Positions 31,958 to 40,625 of a stretch of DNA of 52,012 nt are shown one piece after another. Source of the DNA: Clostridia bacterium (GTDB taxonomy: Bacteria > Bacillota > Clostridia > Oscillospirales > Acutalibacteraceae); the NCBI GenBank assembly GCA_017517135.1, contig JAFXAK010000015.1, positions 1-52,012 of the forward strand, read 5' to 3'. The position numbers were made by a program, and so were the translations under genes. The notes beneath the pieces are model-generated. The model did not search any database and had not been told where the DNA came from. It saw only the letters and a list, made by a program, of their open reading frames with translations. Each line of letters begins with the position of its first letter. Within the stretch, counting starts at the first letter, position 1.

Positions 31958-32485
31958 ATGAAAAAAACATCTGTTAAAATTTTAATATGTGTGTTGCTTG
32001 TCCTGTCGCTGTCGCTGAGTGTTTATGCGGTGCAGAAAGCAATCAAGCCTACCTCGCAGACGGGCGGATACGAACAAAAGCTTCTTGACAGAGTGAATTT
32101 AAGCGTTGAAAACACGGATTTTGTTCTGACCAAAACCGCAGACGGTGAAGAGACCTTTTATATAACCTTCACCTTCTCGGCCGGGAAAACCGAAGCAGAT
32201 TTTTATGCTGAAATAAATTCGTTTTCAATAAGCGGCATTGAATTTGAAAATATAATTTTCACGGCAGACGAAGCTAACAAAACAAGCGTAAATCCCGACG
32301 GTCTCATTCTCGGAGTTAAAAACGGCAAGCCGATACAGTATAAATGGACCGCTCAGATGACCTTCAATATAGCAGAAAAAGGGACATACACTCCCCTGCT
32401 CGAGATTGACTACACAAGCGGCACAAGCCAAGAAAACAGCGAAGACAGATATTTCTCAGTACCTCTTACAATAACCGTTAAATAA
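31958..32485 (+). CDS. Secreted protein of unknown function
   Basis: The 175-residue product has a clear signal peptide (1 to about 25, LSLSVYA) and then one beta-rich domain with no cysteine in the mature part. The alternating pattern (FYITFTFSAG ... ISGIEFENIIF ... YTPLLEIDY ... FSVPLTITVK) suggests an immunoglobulin-like fold. I do not recognise a family. GGGTGAAG precedes the ATG, 46 bases after the Toprim gene, so it may be the last gene of the glmU-holA run; a strong terminator follows. Confidence 0.7.
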   Translation: MKKTSVKILICVLLVLSLSLSVYAVQKAIKPTSQTGGYEQKLLDRVNLSVENTDFVLTKTADGEETFYITFTFSAGKTEADFYAEINSFSISGIEFENIIFTADEANKTSVNPDGLILGVKNGKPIQYKWTAQMTFNIAEKGTYTPLLEIDYTSGTSQENSEDRYFSVPLTITVK

Positions 32486-32494
32486 GAAAAAATC

Positions 32495-32518
32495 GGGGGC
32501 ATCCATTGCGGATGCCCC
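32495..32518. terminator. Bidirectional terminator
   Basis: A perfect 9-bp GC-rich stem, GGGGCATCC (32496-32504) and GGATGCCCC (32510-32518), has a 5-base loop. On the minus strand it is followed by CGATTTTTT, so it ends the permease gene well. On the plus strand it ends the secreted-protein gene with a weaker T tract. Confidence 0.85.
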
Positions 32519-32538
32519 TGCTGTTTTATACATATTAT

Positions 32539-33915
32539 TTATTTCTTCTTTTTACGCATAAAGAATATGCCTATTATCATAATAACCGCGAAAACGAGCA
32601 GATACCAGAGAACATTCTCAACACCGTGCGAGAATACGCTGGCAACTATCATAAATATTGAGCCGGCAGCGGCAAGTCCCTGTGCTATGATACGCTTGAA
32701 TGTGCTGAAGCCCTTGCCCTTTATCATAAAGCCGATGTAAACGGGGAAATAGAAGGCAAACAGCGTGATAACGGGTAATTCCGTGGGATCAAATCTGATA
32801 GGTCCGAACCAGGGTGTTGCGGCGAAATTTGAGCCGTAGAAATAAACAAGCCACAAAATGCTGAAAAGCATACCGATAAAAGCGGAGTTGGTGGGGACAT
32901 TTGTTTTTTCGTCAAGCTGAGAGAAGATATGAGGAGCAAAGCCCTCTTTTCTTACTGCAAGTGAATATGCACTTCTTGAACAGCCGAGAACAAGTCCGTT
33001 AAGAGTACCCATACAGGATATTGCTATAAATACCGTAATAATAACGCCTGCGGTTTCACCGAAGGTCTGCTGAAAAGCATACATAGCCCCGTGCTGAAGA
33101 AGGTCTGTTGTTTTAACGCTGCCTGAGATACCTAAATAATAGAGAATATAAATAACAACAATAGAAAGGGAGCCTATTATAAGTGCTCTGGGAAGATTTT
33201 TCTTTGCATCCTTGATTTCTGCATTTATTGATGTTGCAACAATCCAGCCCTCATATGCGAATGCCGTTGCACAAAGTGCCGTAAACAAGGGAGATGAATT
33301 GAACTGATAGTCTGCCCCTAAAACACCCTGAAGCTGCTCTAAAGTGGGGGCGGCGGTAAAATTCTCAACCAATGTTCCGTTCTTAAGACCGACTGCAACA
33401 CCCACTATACCCATAAGAAGCAGGGGAACAAGCTTTATTGCGGTTGTTGACACCTGAAAACGGCCTGCCATTTTGGGAGAAAGAACATTGAGTGTGAAGC
33501 TTCCTATAATCATAAGACCTGAAAGCAGCATAACCTCGGGGCCTGTCATACTCCAGCCGAAAAGCTCACCGAAATAACGGGCAGACAGCCATGCGAGTGT
33601 CATAGTAAGAGAGGGAAGATAAATAGTTGTGTTAAACCAACCGATAAAAAATGCAAATTTCTCACCGATAACGGCTTCACCGTAGTCAACAAGTCCGTTT
33701 ATTTTTCTGTACTTACCTGCCATTACGGAAAAGGCATATGCACAGATTATCATTATACAGCCGCCGCAAGCCCAGGCAAAAATTGCAGTACCTACATCGC
33801 CGCCCGTAACTGTCAGGATTTTTTCTGCCTTGAAAAATACACCTGAGCCGATAACAATACCAACAACCATACAGATTGCCGTAACCAAGCCGTAACGCTT
33901 CTTTAATTCAGCCAT
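32539..33915 (-). CDS. APC superfamily amino acid permease
   Basis: This 458-residue integral membrane transporter has about 12 hydrophobic helices. Helix 1 has the APC motif VVGIVIGSGVFFKAEKIL, with the unwound GSG segment that binds the substrate backbone. Helix 6 has FAYEGWIVATSINAEIKDAKKNLPRALIIG. This pattern resembles the L-amino acid exchanger group (SteT-like serine/threonine exchanger). A short basic tail (FMRKKKK) faces the cytoplasm. The gene has GGAGG before the ATG and is 33 bases from mscL upstream, so the two may be co-transcribed. Exact amino acid unknown. Confidence 0.87.
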   Translation of the reverse strand: MAELKKRYGLVTAICMVVGIVIGSGVFFKAEKILTVTGGDVGTAIFAWACGGCIMIICAYAFSVMAGKYRKINGLVDYGEAVIGEKFAFFIGWFNTTIYLPSLTMTLAWLSARYFGELFGWSMTGPEVMLLSGLMIIGSFTLNVLSPKMAGRFQVSTTAIKLVPLLLMGIVGVAVGLKNGTLVENFTAAPTLEQLQGVLGADYQFNSSPLFTALCATAFAYEGWIVATSINAEIKDAKKNLPRALIIGSLSIVVIYILYYLGISGSVKTTDLLQHGAMYAFQQTFGETAGVIITVFIAISCMGTLNGLVLGCSRSAYSLAVRKEGFAPHIFSQLDEKTNVPTNSAFIGMLFSILWLVYFYGSNFAATPWFGPIRFDPTELPVITLFAFYFPVYIGFMIKGKGFSTFKRIIAQGLAAAGSIFMIVASVFSHGVENVLWYLLVFAVIMIIGIFFMRKKKK

Positions 33916-33948
33916 AATTGCCTCCTTAACAAAAACTTTTTTTCAAAT

Positions 33949-34410
33949 TTATTGTTTCTGAGTTTCCTTTAATAATTCTCTGATTTCCTGAAGAACCGCA
34001 AGCTCGTTTTCTGCGGGCTCTTCTTCTGCAGCAGCTTCTTCTTCCTTTTTCTTCAATTGCTCCATCTTTGTTCTTGCTGCACCCATAAGACGGATAACAA
34101 CAAAAATTGAGAATGCAATTATAAGGAAATCGATACAGGTCTGAATGAAGTTTCCGTATGTTAAAGCAACTTCAGCCTGCAGCACCTCGCCGGCTTCATT
34201 GAGCACCTCGGGGCGGAAAACATGTTTAAGCTCTGTAAGTGTTACGCTGCCTGTGAGAAGGCTGATGAAAGGAGTGATAATATCATTGACAAGTGATGTT
34301 ACTATCTTTCCGAAAGCACCGCCGATAACAACACCGACTGCCATATCCATTATGTTACCCTTCATTGCAAAGTCTTTAAAATCCGAGAAGAATTTTTTAA
34401 TTCCAGCCAT
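33949..34410 (-). CDS. mscL: Large-conductance mechanosensitive channel
   Basis: MscL opens under membrane tension to release solutes in osmotic downshock. The 153-residue protein has the N-terminal amphipathic helix and first pore helix (FAMKGNIMDMAVGVVIGGAFGKIV), a periplasmic loop (about 52-85), a second helix (FIQTCIDFLIIAFSIFVVIRL) and a long charged C-terminal bundle (KKKEEEAAAEEEPAENELAVLQEIRELL). All family hallmarks are present. A candidate promoter with TTGAAA, 18 bases and TAGAAT lies in the AT-rich region upstream. Confidence 0.96.
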   Translation of the reverse strand: MAGIKKFFSDFKDFAMKGNIMDMAVGVVIGGAFGKIVTSLVNDIITPFISLLTGSVTLTELKHVFRPEVLNEAGEVLQAEVALTYGNFIQTCIDFLIIAFSIFVVIRLMGAARTKMEQLKKKEEEAAAEEEPAENELAVLQEIRELLKETQKQ

Positions 34411-34499
34411 AACAATTGCCTCTTTCTTTATATTATATTCTTTATTCTAACATACAGCACCAACACATTTCAAGTGTTAAAATATACTTTAACTTTGTG

Positions 34500-34537
34500 T
34501 TGAAACAGTCAATTATTAATGATATTTACTGTTTCAA
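34500..34537. promoter_or_regulatory. 10-bp perfect inverted repeat in the mscL/lipoprotein intergenic region
   Basis: TTGAAACAGT (34500-34509) and ACTGTTTCAA (34528-34537) are exact inverse copies 18 bases apart. No T run follows, so an operator is more likely than a terminator. It lies between the divergent starts of mscL and the lipoprotein gene. Confidence 0.4.
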
Positions 34538-34591
34538 TTAATTCGTTTAATATTATTTTAAGCAAAATAGGTATATTAACAATAATGTAAC

Positions 34592-34620
34592 TTGCATATT
34601 TATTTTAATAATGCTAAAAT
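34592..34620 (+). promoter_or_regulatory. Candidate promoter of the chagasin-like lipoprotein gene
   Basis: TTGCAT (34592-34597) is 17 bases from TAAAAT (34615-34620), 33 bases before the ATG at 34654. Confidence 0.5.
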
Positions 34621-34653
34621 TATGTCAGAAAAACTCTACAAAGGAGTATACAT

Positions 34654-35640
34654 ATGAAAAAAACCGTAATTTCAATATTATTGATATTTGCACTTATCCT
34701 CTCTTTTTCAGCCTGTCTGAATGACACAAATGAGGAAACAACACAAAGGCAAGAAACAACAACTGCTTTTCAGCAGACTCTCGCCCCTATAGAAACAACA
34801 ACTCTCAGCAGTGAGCTTGTGGAGCCGCAGGAGGAAACAACAACGGACGAGGCATTCGCCTTTAATAAAGCTGATGCTGTATCCCTCGGAAAAATTGATT
34901 CTGAAATTTACGGCACACTCACACTCTATCTTCAGGATGATAAGATTGTTATTTTAGATGAATACAAGGATATAAAATTCCTGCTTGATGCAAACGGCTA
35001 CACAACAAAAAATGTTGAAAGCAAGGTTGAGGTTGAGAGCACCGACCTGAATTTTGACGGATATTCAGACTTTATGCTCTTATACAGCGAAACAGAGTTC
35101 AACACCTATTATTTCTGCTGGATATGGAATATGGCTGAACGCGAATTCAGATACTATACTCCCCTTTCAAGCATCCCCTCACCTCAGGTTATTGAAGACG
35201 AAGACAGCATTTTGTCACTCAACAGAACAAGTGCAACACAGATGACCGTAACAACCTATAAATGGATAGAAGGCAATCTTGTTGCACAGAGCCATAAAAC
35301 AGTTACAGACGAGCAGCAAACAGCTTTATCGGAATCCGTAGATTCTGAAATCACCTTCACTCAGGGCGGCTACACATCGGAAATTTCACTTCTCGGCAAT
35401 GTTGGCTCATCAAGTCAATGGCATTGCAGAATTGAAAACGAAGAAATAATTTCACTCGTCGCAAGCGGCTTCACCGAGGAAAACGCTCAGTACACATTCT
35501 CAATAACAGGTATGACACCCGGCACAACAACAATGATTTTCCGCTATGCATTAAGCTGGGAAGCTGATTATGTGAGTGAAAAAATACTCAATGTTACCGT
35601 AAATGATGACTATACAATATCAATTGTTGAAATAGAATAA
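34654..35640 (+). CDS. Lipoprotein with a possible chagasin-like (I42) C-terminal domain
   Basis: The 328-residue product has a lipobox (SFSAC, Cys at about 21) and a Thr/Glu-rich linker to about 65. A middle domain contains an FG-GAP-like DLNFDGYSDFMLLYSE. The C-terminal about 95 residues (GGYTSEISLLGNVGSSSQWHC ... GMTPGTTTMIFRYALSWEADY ... LNVTVND) follow the strand and loop order of chagasin-type cysteine protease inhibitors, with an SSSQW loop where NPTTGY is expected and ALSWE where RPWE is expected. The key loops are changed, so inhibition is uncertain. AAAGGAG precedes the ATG, and a hairpin terminator follows. Confidence 0.7.
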   Translation: MKKTVISILLIFALILSFSACLNDTNEETTQRQETTTAFQQTLAPIETTTLSSELVEPQEETTTDEAFAFNKADAVSLGKIDSEIYGTLTLYLQDDKIVILDEYKDIKFLLDANGYTTKNVESKVEVESTDLNFDGYSDFMLLYSETEFNTYYFCWIWNMAEREFRYYTPLSSIPSPQVIEDEDSILSLNRTSATQMTVTTYKWIEGNLVAQSHKTVTDEQQTALSESVDSEITFTQGGYTSEISLLGNVGSSSQWHCRIENEEIISLVASGFTEENAQYTFSITGMTPGTTTMIFRYALSWEADYVSEKILNVTVNDDYTISIVEIE

Positions 35641-35677
35641 AGGGAACTGTAACAAAGTGCAGAACGCATAAAACATA

Positions 35678-35714
35678 AGCTGTAAAAATGTGCGAAAAAC
35701 ACATCTTTACAGCT
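35678..35714. terminator. Bidirectional terminator between lipoprotein and ABC-F genes
   Basis: Arms AGCTGTAAAAATGTG (35678-35692) and CACATCTTTACAGCT (35700-35714) pair over 15 positions with one mismatch and a 7-base loop. TTATTTTC follows on the plus strand. It begins 38 bases after the lipoprotein stop and ends 7 bases from the ABC-F stop. Confidence 0.7.
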
Positions 35715-35720
35715 TTATTT

Positions 35721-37607
35721 TCAGTTTTCCGAAAGCTCAAGCCATTCAAGCTCAAGGGCTTCGGATTGTTCGTTTAGCTCGGAGAGTAAATTCGTAAGCT
35801 CAAGAATTTTCTCGTAATCGGCAGAAACCTCGGGGGTTTCCAATAAACCTTGAGTTTTTGTCTTTTTCTCTTCAATTTCTGCTAACATCTGTTCCAATTT
35901 TGCAAGTCTTGAAAGTCTTTTTCTTTCAAGGCTTTCTCTTTCCTTGCGGAGCTTATATTCATTAGGCTTCTTTTCGCCCGTTTGTGTCTGAACGGGAATA
36001 TTTTTAAGTACATTTATATACTCATCATAATTGCCGTCAAAAGAAGTAACCTCGGCACCCTTAAAGCTTATAATCCTCGTTGCAAGCTTATTTACAAAAT
36101 ATCTGTCGTGCGATACACATAAAATCGTGCCGTCATATTCCGCTAAAGCCTCTTCAAGTACCTCTCGGGAAGAAACATCAAGGTGATTCGTAGGCTCGTC
36201 CAGAATAAGAAAATTCGGCTTTTGCAGTATAAGGCAAAGCAGAGCAATTCTTGCCCTCTCTCCGCCCGATAAATCAGACATCAGCTTTTCAATATCGTCA
36301 TCCTTGAAATTGAATACACCTAAATATCCTCGTATTTCGGGAACGGTCATTCTCGGGAAACGGTCATAGACCTCTTGCAATACGGTTTTTGAAGACATAA
36401 GACTGCTTTGTGTCTGCTCGAAAAATCCGACCTGTACCTCGTGTCCGAATCGCGAAAGTCCGCAATCCGTCTGCACCTTTTTCATAATTATAGACAAAAG
36501 TGTGGATTTTCCGCAGCCGTTAGGTCCTAAAAGGAATACCTTTTCTCCTCTGAATATTTTAAGGTCAACATTTCTGAAAAGTATTTTAGGCCCGTATGCC
36601 TTTGCAAGTCCTTGTGCAATCAGCACCTCGTCACCGCTTCTTTTAACCTCACCGAATCTCAGTTTTACTGCTCTTTCAGTCTGCGGTGCCTCGGGCATTG
36701 TTGCTTTTATCCGTTCTATCTGCTTTTCCTTGCTTGCTATTGTGATATAGTTTCTCTCCTGATTGAACTGCTTTTGCTGTTCAATCATTTTTTCTATACG
36801 CTTGATTTCAAGCATTGCCTTTTCATATTCACGCTTCTCTGTTTCAAGCCTGAGAGCCTTATTTTTTATATAAGCGGAATATGAGCCCTTACCGCAATAA
36901 ACCCGTTTATTTGCAATTTCTATTGTGCGGTTTGTGGTGGCATCAAGAAAATATCTGTCGTGGGAAATAATAAGAAGAGTTCCCTGATACTTTGAAATGA
37001 AATCCTCAAGCCACTCAACACTCTCCATATCAAGGTGGTTTGTAGGCTCGTCAAGAAGCATTATATCGGGAGAGCTGAGAAGCAATTTACCAAGGCTCAG
37101 CTTCGTTCTCTGCCCGCCGCTTAAAGCGGAAACGGGCAATCTCTCCTGCTGTTCGGTAAATCCGAGACCTTTAAGACAGGAATGTGCTCTCGCCTTATAT
37201 GTAAGCCCGCCGAGAGCATTATATTTTTCGGTAAGCACAGCCTGCTGTTCTATATATTCGGGCACCTTGCCGTCCGTAAGCTCAATTTTTCTGTGCACAT
37301 CCTCCAGCTGCTTCTCCATTTCCTCAAGAAACGCAAAAACAGTTAAAATTTCGCTGTAAACATTTCTCTCGCTGCCCTGACAGGCGTGCTGTTCAACAAA
37401 GCCTACAGTAGTGTCAGAGGCTTTTACAATGTTCCCCTGTGTACACGAATGCTCGCCGCAGATAAGCTTAAAAAGCGTTGTTTTTCCGCTTCCGTTTGAG
37501 CCTATCAAGCCTATTCGGTCACCCTTTGCAACATCAAAAATCGCATTTCTGAATATATCTCTCTGCGCAAAGGACATTGATACATTTTGAAAACTTAATA
37601 AAGACAT
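35721..37607 (-). CDS. ABC-F family ATPase
   Basis: The 628-residue cytoplasmic protein has two ABC ATPase domains and no membrane segment. Walker A motifs are GLIGSNGSGKTTLF and LLGPNGCGKSTLL. Signatures are LSGGQRTKLSLGKLL and LSGGERARIALLCLI, each followed by LDEPTNHLD. The linker between them (about 240-300) is charged and helical, and a coiled-coil tail (about 545-625) follows, as in YdiF/Uup-type translation factors. Such proteins bind the ribosomal E site and rescue or tune translation; antibiotic protection is possible but not shown. It ends an operon 12 bases behind manA. Confidence 0.9.
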   Translation of the reverse strand: MSLLSFQNVSMSFAQRDIFRNAIFDVAKGDRIGLIGSNGSGKTTLFKLICGEHSCTQGNIVKASDTTVGFVEQHACQGSERNVYSEILTVFAFLEEMEKQLEDVHRKIELTDGKVPEYIEQQAVLTEKYNALGGLTYKARAHSCLKGLGFTEQQERLPVSALSGGQRTKLSLGKLLLSSPDIMLLDEPTNHLDMESVEWLEDFISKYQGTLLIISHDRYFLDATTNRTIEIANKRVYCGKGSYSAYIKNKALRLETEKREYEKAMLEIKRIEKMIEQQKQFNQERNYITIASKEKQIERIKATMPEAPQTERAVKLRFGEVKRSGDEVLIAQGLAKAYGPKILFRNVDLKIFRGEKVFLLGPNGCGKSTLLSIIMKKVQTDCGLSRFGHEVQVGFFEQTQSSLMSSKTVLQEVYDRFPRMTVPEIRGYLGVFNFKDDDIEKLMSDLSGGERARIALLCLILQKPNFLILDEPTNHLDVSSREVLEEALAEYDGTILCVSHDRYFVNKLATRIISFKGAEVTSFDGNYDEYINVLKNIPVQTQTGEKKPNEYKLRKERESLERKRLSRLAKLEQMLAEIEEKKTKTQGLLETPEVSADYEKILELTNLLSELNEQSEALELEWLELSEN

Positions 37608-37619
37608 TTTTTCTTAACC

Positions 37620-38582
37620 TTATGTTCTTGATTCAAGAATTTTCATATTGCCGCTGATTTTATATTCTCCCGTTGAAGCAGGAACAAATACGCTTGAGCC
37701 TTTTTTTACGGCATATTCCCTGCCGTTTGCCGAAACAGTTCCGCTGCCGTCTAAAACAAGAAGAGATACAAAGCTCTTTTCGTCCGCGCTATCCGTAAGC
37801 TCGCCGTTTACCTCAACTGATGTCATTACAAAATATTCACATTCGCAAAGCATTGTTTTTGAGCTGTCCCCGAGCATAACCTTCTCGCCTTTAGGAGAAA
37901 AATCTGCTTCATTGAATCGGAGATTTACAACATCCGTTGCTTTCTTTACATGCAATTCTCTTGTGTTGCCGAATTTATCTTTTCTGTTATAGTCAAATAC
38001 TCTGTATGTAGTGTTGGAGCTTTGCTGTACCTCGGCAAGGAGTATTCCCGCACCTATTGCGTGCAGCATTCCCGACGGAATGAAGATAACATCACCGGGC
38101 TTCACCTTAACGCAGTTCATAACCTCCATTAATGAGCCGTCTTCAATCTTTGCGGCAAATTCAGCTCTTTCCATATCACGGTTTACACCGTAAATAAGCT
38201 CGGCACCCTCTTCACAGTCAAGAACAAACCACGCTTCGGTCTTGCCGTTCTCGTTCTCAACAGCCCGTGCATATTCATCACCGGGATGCACCTGAACTGA
38301 AAGCTTGTCACAAGCATCAATAATCTTTATAAGTATCGGAAAATCATTGATATAGGCATTATTTGTGCCTAAAATCTCTCTGCCCCGAATATCAATAACC
38401 TCCTGCAAGGTCTTGCCCTTATATTCTCCGTTGCTAACAAAGCTCGGACCGTCCTTATGGCAGGACAAAAGCCACGCTTCGGCTGCATTTGCCAATGAGG
38501 TTTCAAAGCCGTAGTCCTCAATTAATTTTCTTCCGCCCCATATAGTTTCCTTGAGAGTAGGTTCAAGTAATAATATATCCAT
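37620..38582 (-). CDS. manA: Mannose-6-phosphate isomerase, class I
   Basis: ManA interconverts mannose-6-phosphate and fructose-6-phosphate. The 320-residue cupin enzyme has ETIWGGRKL near the start, the zinc-site motif KLSVQVHPGDEYA, GKTEAWFVLDCEEGAELIYG, and IFIPSGMLHAIGAGILLAEVQQSSNTTYRVFDYNR split over the second cupin half. Length and motifs are those of the short Firmicutes type. It is the first gene before the ABC-F gene, with a probable promoter at 38596-38624. Confidence 0.94.
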   Translation of the reverse strand: MDILLLEPTLKETIWGGRKLIEDYGFETSLANAAEAWLLSCHKDGPSFVSNGEYKGKTLQEVIDIRGREILGTNNAYINDFPILIKIIDACDKLSVQVHPGDEYARAVENENGKTEAWFVLDCEEGAELIYGVNRDMERAEFAAKIEDGSLMEVMNCVKVKPGDVIFIPSGMLHAIGAGILLAEVQQSSNTTYRVFDYNRKDKFGNTRELHVKKATDVVNLRFNEADFSPKGEKVMLGDSSKTMLCECEYFVMTSVEVNGELTDSADEKSFVSLLVLDGSGTVSANGREYAVKKGSSVFVPASTGEYKISGNMKILESRT

Positions 38583-38595
38583 TTCTGCTCACTCC

Positions 38596-38624
38596 GTATA
38601 ATTTTTCTCATACAAGTATAGCAA
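38596..38624 (-). promoter_or_regulatory. Candidate promoter of manA
   Basis: On the minus strand TTGCTA (38619-38624) is 17 bases from TTATAC (38596-38601), only 14 bases before the ATG at 38582. Confidence 0.35.
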
Positions 38625-38639
38625 ATTATTATTACTTAG

Positions 38640-38843
38640 TCAATTCTCAAGAGCCTTCTTATCGTCAATCTTTTCCCACAATAAGCACAAATACGGATGC
38701 TTACAGCCGCCGCAGCTTTCACATTCCGAAAAATTCGTACATCTTATCTTTTTCGTACCGTTATGGTACAGAGTTTCCTCTAAAACTATATTTCTCTTTT
38801 TTATTATGCAATACTGCTCATAAGTAATCTGATGATGCTTCAT
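38640..38843 (-). CDS. Small Cys-rich protein of unknown function
   Basis: The 67-residue product is soluble, with a basic N-terminal half and a Cys cluster, C-x5-C-x2-C-x2-C-x5-C (IRCTNFSECESCGGCKH ... LC), plus one earlier Cys near residue 12. The cluster could bind zinc or an iron-sulfur cluster. The ATG has a good GGAGG site 8 bases upstream, which supports a real gene. It lies just upstream of manA on the same strand and is divergent from bofA. I do not recognise the family. Confidence 0.65.
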   Translation of the reverse strand: MKHHQITYEQYCIIKKRNIVLEETLYHNGTKKIRCTNFSECESCGGCKHPYLCLLWEKIDDKKALEN

Positions 38844-38962
38844 TTTTTCTGCCTCCGAAACATTATTCCACTAATATTATTATCGTAATTTTCATAAAAA
38901 TATACTAAAAGAATATTGACATATCAAATGCCGAATATACAAAATTTAAGTTTGGAGAGCCT

Positions 38963-39211
38963 ATGAAAACATTAACAGTTATTTTTGTTGTTGCCGCAGT
39001 TATAATAGCTTTATTTACATTCAGAAGTGTGAAAATGCGTTACATTTTTCTTTCTGCCCTGTGCGGTCTTTGCAGTCTTATTGCCGTTGATTTTCTCGCT
39101 TCGTTCCTTGAAATTAATATTCCTCTCAACTTTTTCACCGTTGGCATCGGCTGTGCGGGCGGAATTCCCGGAGTTATATTGCTTATCGTCTTAATGACCT
39201 TTTTGGCATAA
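38963..39211 (+). CDS. bofA: BofA-like pro-sigma-K processing inhibitor family protein
   Basis: The 82-residue membrane protein has two to three hydrophobic segments and the family's C-terminal motif, LNFFTVGIGCAGGIPGVILLIVLM, which corresponds to the N..T...G..G.PGV.LL pattern of BofA. In Bacillus, BofA holds the SpoIVFB protease inactive in the mother cell. Together with spoIIID in the window it points to a spore former. GGAG lies 5 bases before the ATG. TTGACA occurs 31 bases upstream of the ATG but lacks a good -10 partner. It is convergent with tuf. Confidence 0.8.
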   Translation: MKTLTVIFVVAAVIIALFTFRSVKMRYIFLSALCGLCSLIAVDFLASFLEINIPLNFFTVGIGCAGGIPGVILLIVLMTFLA

Positions 39212-39250
39212 TAAAATACACAGAAAACGAAATTCTCTCAGAAGAAAAAA

Positions 39251-39281
39251 ACTCCGAGCACAGAAAAACTGAACTCGGAGT
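39251..39281. terminator. Terminator of the str operon (tuf), shared with bofA
   Basis: ACTCCGAG (39251-39258) and CTCGGAGT (39274-39281) form an 8-bp GC-rich stem. On the minus strand TTTTTTTCTTC follows, a strong end for tuf. On the plus strand TTATAAAATTT follows. Confidence 0.8.
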
Positions 39282-39315
39282 TTATAAAATTTAACAAATA
39301 AATCTGAAATTAAGA

Positions 39316-40518
39316 TTATTCGTTGATAGCGATAACAACGCCTGAACCTACTGTACGGCCACCTTCACGGATAGCGAAACGGAGACCCATTTCGATAGCG
39401 ATGGGAGTGATAAGTTCAACGTCCATATCAACGTTATCACCGGGCATACACATTTCTGTGCCTTCGGGAAGAGAAATTACGCCTGTAACGTCAGTTGTTC
39501 TGAAATAGAACTGAGGTCTGTAGTTGTTGAAGAAGGGAGTATGTCTGCCGCCTTCATCCTTGTTAAGAACGTAAACCTGACCCTTGAACTTTGTGTGAGG
39601 CTGAATTGAACCGGGCTTAGCAAGAACCTGTCCTCTTTCGATTTCAGATCTCTGAACACCACGAAGGAGACAACCGATGTTATCGCCTGCTTCAGCGTAG
39701 TCAAGAATCTTTCTGAACATTTCGATACCTGTGCAAACAACTTTTCTCTTTTCTTCTGTAAGACCAACGATTTCGATTTCTTCACCGGTCTTGAGCTGTC
39801 CACGCTCAACTCTACCTGTAGCAACAGTACCACGGCCTGTGATTGTGAAAACATCTTCTACGGGCATAATGAAGGGAAGGTCAGCCTTACGGTCGGGAGT
39901 GGGGATGTAGCTGTCTACTGCAGCCATGAGTTCCCAGATGGGAGCAACAGCAGGATCGTTTTCATCAGAACCTGCATATTCGAGAGCCTTGAGAGCAGAA
40001 CCCTTGATGATGGGTGTGTCATCGCCGGGGAATTCATACTCGGAAAGAGTTTCTCTGATTTCCATTTCAACGAGTTCGAGAAGTTCTTCGTCGTCAACCT
40101 GGTCGCACTTGTTCATAAATACGATGATATAGGGAACGCCTACCTGACGAGCAAGGAGAAGGTGTTCTTTTGTCTGAGCCATAGGACCGTCAGTAGCAGC
40201 GATAACAAGGATAGCACCGTCCATCTGAGCAGCACCGGTGATCATGTTCTTGATATAGTCAGCATGGCCGGGGCAGTCAACATGAGCGTAGTGACGAGTT
40301 TCTGTTTCATATTCAACGTGAGCTGTGTTGATCGTGATACCACGAGCTCTTTCTTCGGGAGCCTTATCGATGTTAGCATAATCAACGAAGTCAGCGCCGC
40401 CCTTCATAGCGAGGGTCTTTGTGATAGCAGCAGTAAGAGTTGTCTTACCGTGGTCAACGTGACCGATTGTACCAATGTTAACATGGGGTTTGGTTCTTTC
40501 AAATTTAGCTTTTGCCAT
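39316..40518 (-). CDS. tuf: Elongation factor Tu
   Basis: EF-Tu brings aminoacyl-tRNA to the ribosome as a GTP complex. The 400-residue protein starts [27 protein letters not shown] with P-loop [16 protein letters not shown] and NKCD guanine-binding motifs, and ends [13 protein letters not shown]. The open frame extends 9 residues further, but the ATG at 40518 has AAAAGGAGG upstream and gives the standard N-terminus. It is the last gene of the str operon and has a probable promoter of its own. Confidence 0.98.
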   Translation of the reverse strand: MAKAKFERTKPHVNIGTIGHVDHGKTTLTAAITKTLAMKGGADFVDYANIDKAPEERARGITINTAHVEYETETRHYAHVDCPGHADYIKNMITGAAQMDGAILVIAATDGPMAQTKEHLLLARQVGVPYIIVFMNKCDQVDDEELLELVEMEIRETLSEYEFPGDDTPIIKGSALKALEYAGSDENDPAVAPIWELMAAVDSYIPTPDRKADLPFIMPVEDVFTITGRGTVATGRVERGQLKTGEEIEIVGLTEEKRKVVCTGIEMFRKILDYAEAGDNIGCLLRGVQRSEIERGQVLAKPGSIQPHTKFKGQVYVLNKDEGGRHTPFFNNYRPQFYFRTTDVTGVISLPEGTEMCMPGDNVDMDVELITPIAIEMGLRFAIREGGRTVGSGVVIAINE

Positions 40519-40563
40519 TGGAATATCCTCCTTTTGGTAAATCAAAATTATTTTAGCTTCTCT

Positions 40564-40592
40564 ATTTTAGCAAAGTTCTCACACAATTGCAA
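40564..40592 (-). promoter_or_regulatory. Candidate internal promoter of tuf
   Basis: On the minus strand TTGCAA (40587-40592) is 17 bases from TAAAAT (40564-40569), 46 bases before the ATG of tuf. It would allow extra tuf expression independent of fusA. Confidence 0.45.
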
Positions 40593-40625
40593 TAGCTTTG
40601 CTGCAATTAAAAGAATTTTTATTAA

